Assembly: GCA_947491945.1 (NCBI GenBank)
Contig: CANLLN010000007.1
Coordinates: 1-64,000 of the forward strand
Direction: 5' to 3'
Source of the DNA: an uncultured Carboxylicivirga sp.
GTDB taxonomy: Bacteria; Bacteroidota; Bacteroidia; Bacteroidales; Marinilabiliaceae
Length of the DNA stretch: 64,000 bases
Positions 59,540 through 64,000 of this stretch are shown here, in pieces. Every line of letters begins with the position of its first letter. The stretch's first letter is position 1. Made by a program: the position numbers and the translations under genes. The notes beneath the pieces are model-generated. The model made no database searches. It had not been told where the DNA came from and worked only from the letters and a program-made list of their open reading frames with translations.

Positions 59540-61411
59540 ATGATAAAGAAAGCCCTATCCCTAATTTTTATCTGTGTACTGTTTGGTCGGATCACTGTAG
59601 CCGGAATACAGGATTCTACGGCATTGGATAATTGGAACCAACGCCTTAGTGAGCTTTTGCAAGAGCTGCCCCTTAATGGCGATAGTGTGGTGCTTGTCGC
59701 CCATGATCATATCGATAAGTGTCCCGGTAGCCTCCTTCAGAAAGAGGGTTATGCACATCTGTTGAAGGCAGAGTATGCTTATTATCAACAGGAATTTAAT
59801 GAGTCATTAGCAGACTACCAGGCATCACTTAAGGCTTTTGTGGCAGCTAAGGACTCGAGTAAGTTGGCTGTTTTATTCAATAATATTGGTCTGATTCATT
59901 ATTTGCAAGCCAACTACAGCAGCGCTTTGCAGGCCTATAATAAATCGCTGGAGCTAGAGCTGTTGAGTGATAATAAAATAGGTATTGCACAATCGTATCA
60001 GAACCTTGGCATGATCTATGGCAAATGGGAACGCTACGATCAGGTATTTGAGTATTACAATCATGCCTTACATGTTTATGAAGAGCTCAATGATTCTTTG
60101 CAAGTAGCGGATATCCATAATAATATGGCGGTTATTGCCGTTCGTATGGGTAATTATGAGCAGGGTTTTTCTCACTACAAAGAGGCCTTTGAAGCCTATA
60201 AAGCCATTGGTGATGAAGGAAAGCTCGCTACAGTAGCCTATAACCTGGGGCGTTTATTTTTTCAGGATAAGCAAACATCACGTGCCAATGAATATTTTGC
60301 CAGCGCGTTGGAAATTTTTGAGCGTTTAGATGATAAGGTTGGCCTCGTGCATACCTACAACATGATGGGGGAGATGTACCTCAAGAGTGGTGCAGTGAAC
60401 AAGGCGATTAAATGTTACAATATAGCTGAGAAATACAATGAAGCTATTGGTCTTAATCAGGTGCGCTTCAATAATCTACAGGAATTATATTTAGCTTATA
60501 AAAGTCTTGGGGAGTATAAGAAGGCCAATGAGATGCTTGAACGCTCTTATGCGCTGAAGGATTCTATATTTGATGAGGAGCAATATGAAAAACTGCTGGA
60601 ATTAGAGCAAAAGTATCATAGCGAAAAGAATCAGAAGGAGTTGGTAATGCTGCGTGCCGAGCAAGAGCGTGATCGCATGTATTTGCTGGTTTTGTCTATG
60701 TTAGCGATCCTGCTTTTGGTACTGGCTATAATTGTAGTTTATCTGCAGAAGCTCAAAGCGCGACAGCGGCGTTTGAGTATGGAACATAAAGTGATGCGTA
60801 CGCAGATGAATCCACATTTTATTTTTAATTCTTTATCGGCATTACAGTGCATTATCATGGAGAACAACCGCGAGGATGCAGTGGATTTCGTCGCCGACTT
60901 TTCGGGTTTGATGCGTCATGTACTGCAATATGCCCAAGAGGAACAAATTACTTTGCGAAAGGAAAAGGAGATATTGGATTATTACATGCGGCTGCAAAAT
61001 CGTCGTTTTGATAACCGGATCAATTATTCCATCGACTTTGATGAGCAGATTGATCTTGAGCGAGTGCTGGTACCTCCCATGCTTACACAGCCTTTTTTAG
61101 AGAATGCCATTGAGCATGGGCAGCTTACCCATAGCGATAGTTATATCCACGTTGATTTGCGGCGTAAGGATAATTGTCTGGAATTTTCCATAGAAGATAA
61201 TGGCATTGGTATTGACCGGGCGATGGCAGCTAATAAAGGCAAGCACAAAGCGCATAAATCGATGGCGCTTGAGGTGACACGTGAGCGCCTGCGATTGCTG
61301 AATAAATGTTCAGGAGTCGATGCTGTTAACCTGGTGCTTGAAGATTTATCGAAATATGGCCGGCGGGGTACCCGTGTAGTGTTCTATGTTCCTTATACAA
61401 GGCTTAATTAA
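59540..61411 (+). CDS. TPR-containing LytS/YehU-type sensor histidine kinase
   Basis: A 623-residue kinase with a signal peptide (1-22), about eight TPR-like repeats (70-370; for example NNIGLIHYLQANYSSALQAY), a membrane helix (about 385-408) and a cytoplasmic His_kinase domain. The phosphorylated His426 is in MNPHFIFNSL, and the ATP site shows PFLENAIEHG and IEDNGIGI. The periplasmic TPR part would sense a peptide or envelope signal. These kinases normally pair with a LytTR response regulator, which is not adjacent here. The downstream gene is on the other strand, so it is an orphan. Confidence 0.9.
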   Translation: MIKKALSLIFICVLFGRITVAGIQDSTALDNWNQRLSELLQELPLNGDSVVLVAHDHIDKCPGSLLQKEGYAHLLKAEYAYYQQEFNESLADYQASLKAFVAAKDSSKLAVLFNNIGLIHYLQANYSSALQAYNKSLELELLSDNKIGIAQSYQNLGMIYGKWERYDQVFEYYNHALHVYEELNDSLQVADIHNNMAVIAVRMGNYEQGFSHYKEAFEAYKAIGDEGKLATVAYNLGRLFFQDKQTSRANEYFASALEIFERLDDKVGLVHTYNMMGEMYLKSGAVNKAIKCYNIAEKYNEAIGLNQVRFNNLQELYLAYKSLGEYKKANEMLERSYALKDSIFDEEQYEKLLELEQKYHSEKNQKELVMLRAEQERDRMYLLVLSMLAILLLVLAIIVVYLQKLKARQRRLSMEHKVMRTQMNPHFIFNSLSALQCIIMENNREDAVDFVADFSGLMRHVLQYAQEEQITLRKEKEILDYYMRLQNRRFDNRINYSIDFDEQIDLERVLVPPMLTQPFLENAIEHGQLTHSDSYIHVDLRRKDNCLEFSIEDNGIGIDRAMAANKGKHKAHKSMALEVTRERLRLLNKCSGVDAVNLVLEDLSKYGRRGTRVVFYVPYTRLN

Positions 61412-61549
61412 TGAGCTTGGTTAATACGCGTGGTAAGTTTTGAAAGTTTCCTATTAATCAAGTATTTATGGAGCGGTTTTTTATTAGTGTTTATCACAGA
61501 GAACCGTAACCTAAAACCTAAAAATAACCAGCCCATAGTTAGGTATAAT

Positions 61550-61594
61550 AAAAATCGCCTGACTGGTTCTCAAATATATACTCAGTCAGGCGAT
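61550..61594 (-). terminator. Terminator of pdxA
   Basis: A perfect 12-bp stem ATCGCCTGACTG (61554-61565) with CAGTCAGGCGAT (61583-61594). On the minus strand it runs into TTTTT. It lies 23 bp beyond the pdxA stop. Confidence 0.85.
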
Positions 61595-61617
61595 AAGTGC
61601 TGTTATTTATACATCTA

Positions 61618-62682
61618 CTAGTCTTTTTGCTCCAGGCTATTGATGTTATATGATTTTAATGGGTTCCTGCCCAGTTCGGTATTCATGCGGCGATTGCGAC
61701 ATACATCAATGGCCAGATAAATAGCTTCCTTAAAAGATGTTGCATTGGCCTTGTCTTGCCCGGCAATCTCAAAGGCTGTACCATGATCTGGCGAGGTGCG
61801 TATAAAGGGCAATCCTGCAGTATAGTTCACTCCTTTTGAAAAGGTAAGTGTTTTAAAGGGTGCCAAGCCCTGATCATGATACATGGCTAATATAGCATCA
61901 AAGTTGCGGAATTGGTCGCTGCCGAAGAGACCATCGGCGGGATAGGGCCCAAGAGCCATTATGCCCTCTTGCTTTGCCTTCTCCAGGGCAGGGATAATAA
62001 TGGTTTGCTCTTCATCGCCAATCACCCCTCCATCGCCCGCATGAGGGTTAAGGCCTAATACAGCAATGCGAGGCTTGCGGATGGAGAAATCCATTTTGAG
62101 CGTATGGTTCAGTGTACGAAGCTTATTGAGGATGCTCTCCTCATTGATTTTATTGGGTACTTCTTTGATGGGCACGTGGCCGGCAACAACGCCGACACGC
62201 ATATGATCCGATACCATCAGCATCAGAGCGTCCCCCTCGTCAGCTACTTGTTGCAAATACTCTGTATGTCCCGGGAAGGTAAATGACTCCGACTGTATAT
62301 TTTCTTTATTAATGGGCGCCGTTACCAAAACATCAATCTTTCCTTCCTTTAAATCTTTCACCGCCATTTCCAGCGCTTTAAAGGCTGAGTCGCCACCTAT
62401 GGCCGTTGACTTGCCCAGTTCAACACGGATGTTATCATCCAGGCAATTGATAATGTTAACCCGTTTGCTGTGGGCATCCTCTACCTGGTTGATGCTGTTA
62501 AGGCTGAAGTTGGGGATGTTAAGTGCTTTACGATGGTAAGCTGCCACTTTCGATGATCCGTAGATAACGGGAATAAAAGAATCGTAGATCCGACTGTCGG
62601 ACAGGGCTTTGAAAATTACTTCGTAGCCGATACCATTAATGTCGCCGTGGGTGATTCCCACCTTTATTTTTTCTTCACTCAT
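61618..62682 (-). CDS. pdxA: 4-hydroxythreonine-4-phosphate dehydrogenase
   Basis: A 354-residue enzyme of DXP-dependent pyridoxal phosphate synthesis that oxidises 4-phosphohydroxy-L-threonine with NAD. The ATG at 62682 (MSEEKIKVGITHGD) is preferred to one 48 bp upstream. Conserved blocks are GDINGIGYEV, the metal-binding histidines in PGHTEYLQ, AGHVPIKEV and MYHDQGLAPFK, and the C-terminal TSPDHGTAFEIAG. Length is close to the E. coli enzyme (329). It lies downstream of the M17 aminopeptidase gene on the same strand but 161 bp away. Confidence 0.93.
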   Translation of the reverse strand: MSEEKIKVGITHGDINGIGYEVIFKALSDSRIYDSFIPVIYGSSKVAAYHRKALNIPNFSLNSINQVEDAHSKRVNIINCLDDNIRVELGKSTAIGGDSAFKALEMAVKDLKEGKIDVLVTAPINKENIQSESFTFPGHTEYLQQVADEGDALMLMVSDHMRVGVVAGHVPIKEVPNKINEESILNKLRTLNHTLKMDFSIRKPRIAVLGLNPHAGDGGVIGDEEQTIIIPALEKAKQEGIMALGPYPADGLFGSDQFRNFDAILAMYHDQGLAPFKTLTFSKGVNYTAGLPFIRTSPDHGTAFEIAGQDKANATSFKEAIYLAIDVCRNRRMNTELGRNPLKSYNINSLEQKD

Positions 62683-62843
62683 TCTGTTCTTTTTTTCTGA
62701 CAACACACGTCGTGTTGCTGCGATGACCACTAAAATAGTAATTGTTGATTAGCTTTAGGCCTGAACGAGGCATCTTTTTTTGTTAGAAACAAATGCTGTT
62801 GGCCGAATGGCATTTTTTGCCCACTGTTTAATCAACTTAAAAA

Positions 62844-64000
62844 CTAGCATTTACGTTTTAGGAAATCGTATAGCATGCGAACGCCAACGCCTGATGCACC
62901 ATTGCCTCGGTAGCTGTCCTCTTTTTTTACAAAGGCCGGCCCGGCTATATCAAGGTGTATCCAGGGACTCTCTACAAAATGGCTTAGGAATTTACCGGCA
63001 GTGATGGCACCTGCCTCCCGGGGTCCCAGGTTTTTCACATCGGCAATTTCCGATTTTATCAGCTCACCATATTCTTCCCAAAAGGGAAAGCGCACCACCC
63101 GTTCGTAAACAGCATTGCCTGCTTTTTCCAGGGTGTTAAATACCTCCTCGTCGGCTGTGCCCATGCCAACGGTGGCATATTGCCCCAATGCCATCACGGC
63201 ACTACCGGTCAGTGTGGCCAGGTCAATGACCAACTGTGGATTGTATTTTTTTGAGTAAGATAGGGCGTCAGCCAAAATTAGTCGTCCTTCGGCATCGGTG
63301 TTCAGTACCTCTACTGTTTTACCATTATGCATGGTTAGTATGTCGCCCGGCACAATGGCATTGCCCCCCGGACGGTTATCAGTAGCCGGCACCAAACCCA
63401 CAATGTGAAGGGGCAGTTTGTTGGAGGCTGCTGCTACCATTGTGCCCACTACAGCTGCTGCTCCTCCCATATCTGACTTCATATCGTCCAGGCTTCCCGG
63501 AGGTGTTTTCAGGTTGATGCCGCCGGTATCGTACACCACGCCTTTGCCCACCAGCACAACAGGTTGATCGTTGGTGGCTGATTCGGGCTTCCACTCAAGG
63601 ATGTGAAAGGCAGGAGGGTCGATACTTCCCTTATTAACACCCAGTAGCCCGCCAAACTTAAGTGTTTCAAGCTTGCTTTTATTGAAGATTTCAACCTCGA
63701 AGCCATGGATAGCTCCCAGCTCGCTGATGCGTTCCGATAGTTCTTCCACGTTAAGGGTGCATACGGGTTCATTTACCAGGTTACGCGTTATGAACACTGC
63801 ATTAGTCAGCTGGCGTAATTCGTCCAGTTCACCCTGGTTAATAGCTGATGAGGCCAGCCAGATATCGAATCTTTTGGCGTCCTTTTCCTTGTCGCTTTTA
63901 TACTTGTCGAAGGTGTAACTCGATAAGGCAAGGCCTTCGCACAGCGCCAGGCTAAAGGATTTGTTGCCCACCAAATCATAAATGCATACAGCTTGTTGCT
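62844..64000 (-). CDS. M17 leucyl aminopeptidase (5' end outside window)
   Basis: 384 C-terminal residues of a cytosol-type aminopeptidase are visible; the frame stays open to the window edge, so the true start is outside. Metal and active-site blocks are LVGKGVVYDTGGINLK, MKSDMGGAAAV, NTDAEGRLILADAL and LTGSAVMALG. The enzyme removes N-terminal residues from peptides using two metal ions, usually as a hexamer. Family members are about 460-500 residues, so roughly 90-110 residues of the N-terminal domain are missing from view. It is probably pepA-like. Confidence 0.93.
   Translation of the reverse strand, partial: QQAVCIYDLVGNKSFSLALCEGLALSSYTFDKYKSDKEKDAKRFDIWLASSAINQGELDELRQLTNAVFITRNLVNEPVCTLNVEELSERISELGAIHGFEVEIFNKSKLETLKFGGLLGVNKGSIDPPAFHILEWKPESATNDQPVVLVGKGVVYDTGGINLKTPPGSLDDMKSDMGGAAAVVGTMVAAASNKLPLHIVGLVPATDNRPGGNAIVPGDILTMHNGKTVEVLNTDAEGRLILADALSYSKKYNPQLVIDLATLTGSAVMALGQYATVGMGTADEEVFNTLEKAGNAVYERVVRFPFWEEYGELIKSEIADVKNLGPREAGAITAGKFLSHFVESPWIHLDIAGPAFVKKEDSYRGNGASGVGVRMLYDFLKRKC

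Overview
The window looks like chromosomal DNA of a glycan-degrading member of the Bacteroidetes. The evidence is three complete sets of ECF sigma factor, FecR anti-sigma factor, SusC and SusD, many lipoprotein signal peptides of the SusD type, PCMD-domain proteins, and a TAnnTTTG-like -7 promoter element upstream of several genes. A full methyl-accepting chemotaxis protein, many sulfatases and several multi-hairpin intergenic repeats suggest a free-living or marine lineage such as the Marinilabiliales rather than a gut Bacteroides. That placement is inference.

Layout. 1-2.6 kb: initiator tRNA-Met, a tandem array of about 390-bp multi-hairpin repeats, a DUF481 outer-membrane protein and tRNA-Arg. 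3.2-14.3 kb (locus A): sigma, FecR, SusC, SusD, a discoidin-type lipoprotein and an M60-like zinc metallopeptidase. 14.5-25.4 kb (locus B): sigma, FecR, SusC, SusD and a GH2 beta-galactosidase with a C-terminal discoidin domain. 25.5-29.6 kb: housekeeping genes (glnS, folB, a CWC protein, tRNA-Cys, a YwbE-like gene) and a second repeat array. 29.8-47.4 kb (locus C): sigma, FecR, SusC, SusD, a small lipoprotein, three sulfatases, a metallophosphoesterase, a GH95 fucosidase and a DUF5077/DUF3472 lipoprotein. 47.6-64 kb: a chemotaxis receptor, a SpoIIAA-like protein, two convergent ketoacyl synthase III homologues (one lacking the catalytic residues), PCMD proteins, a sulfotransferase, an RluA-type pseudouridine synthase, a TPR histidine kinase, pdxA and a truncated M17 aminopeptidase.

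How it works together. Each polysaccharide utilisation locus reads as a trans-envelope signalling unit: the STN domain on SusC would contact FecR, which frees the ECF sigma factor. The enzymes (mucin-type M60 glycopeptidase, beta-galactosidase, fucosidase, three Cys-type sulfatases) fit a sulfated, fucosylated, galactose-containing glycoprotein or glycan; sulfated algal polysaccharide is the main alternative for locus C.

Most notable beyond ordinary annotation: the active/inactive ketosynthase pair (50.2-52.5 kb), the composite hairpin repeats next to tRNA genes, hairpins at all three fecR-susC junctions, a shared motif upstream of all three fecR genes, and a relic of a lipoprotein gene start at 40.25 kb. 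Alignments and residue assignments were made by eye from the sequence; no database search was run.
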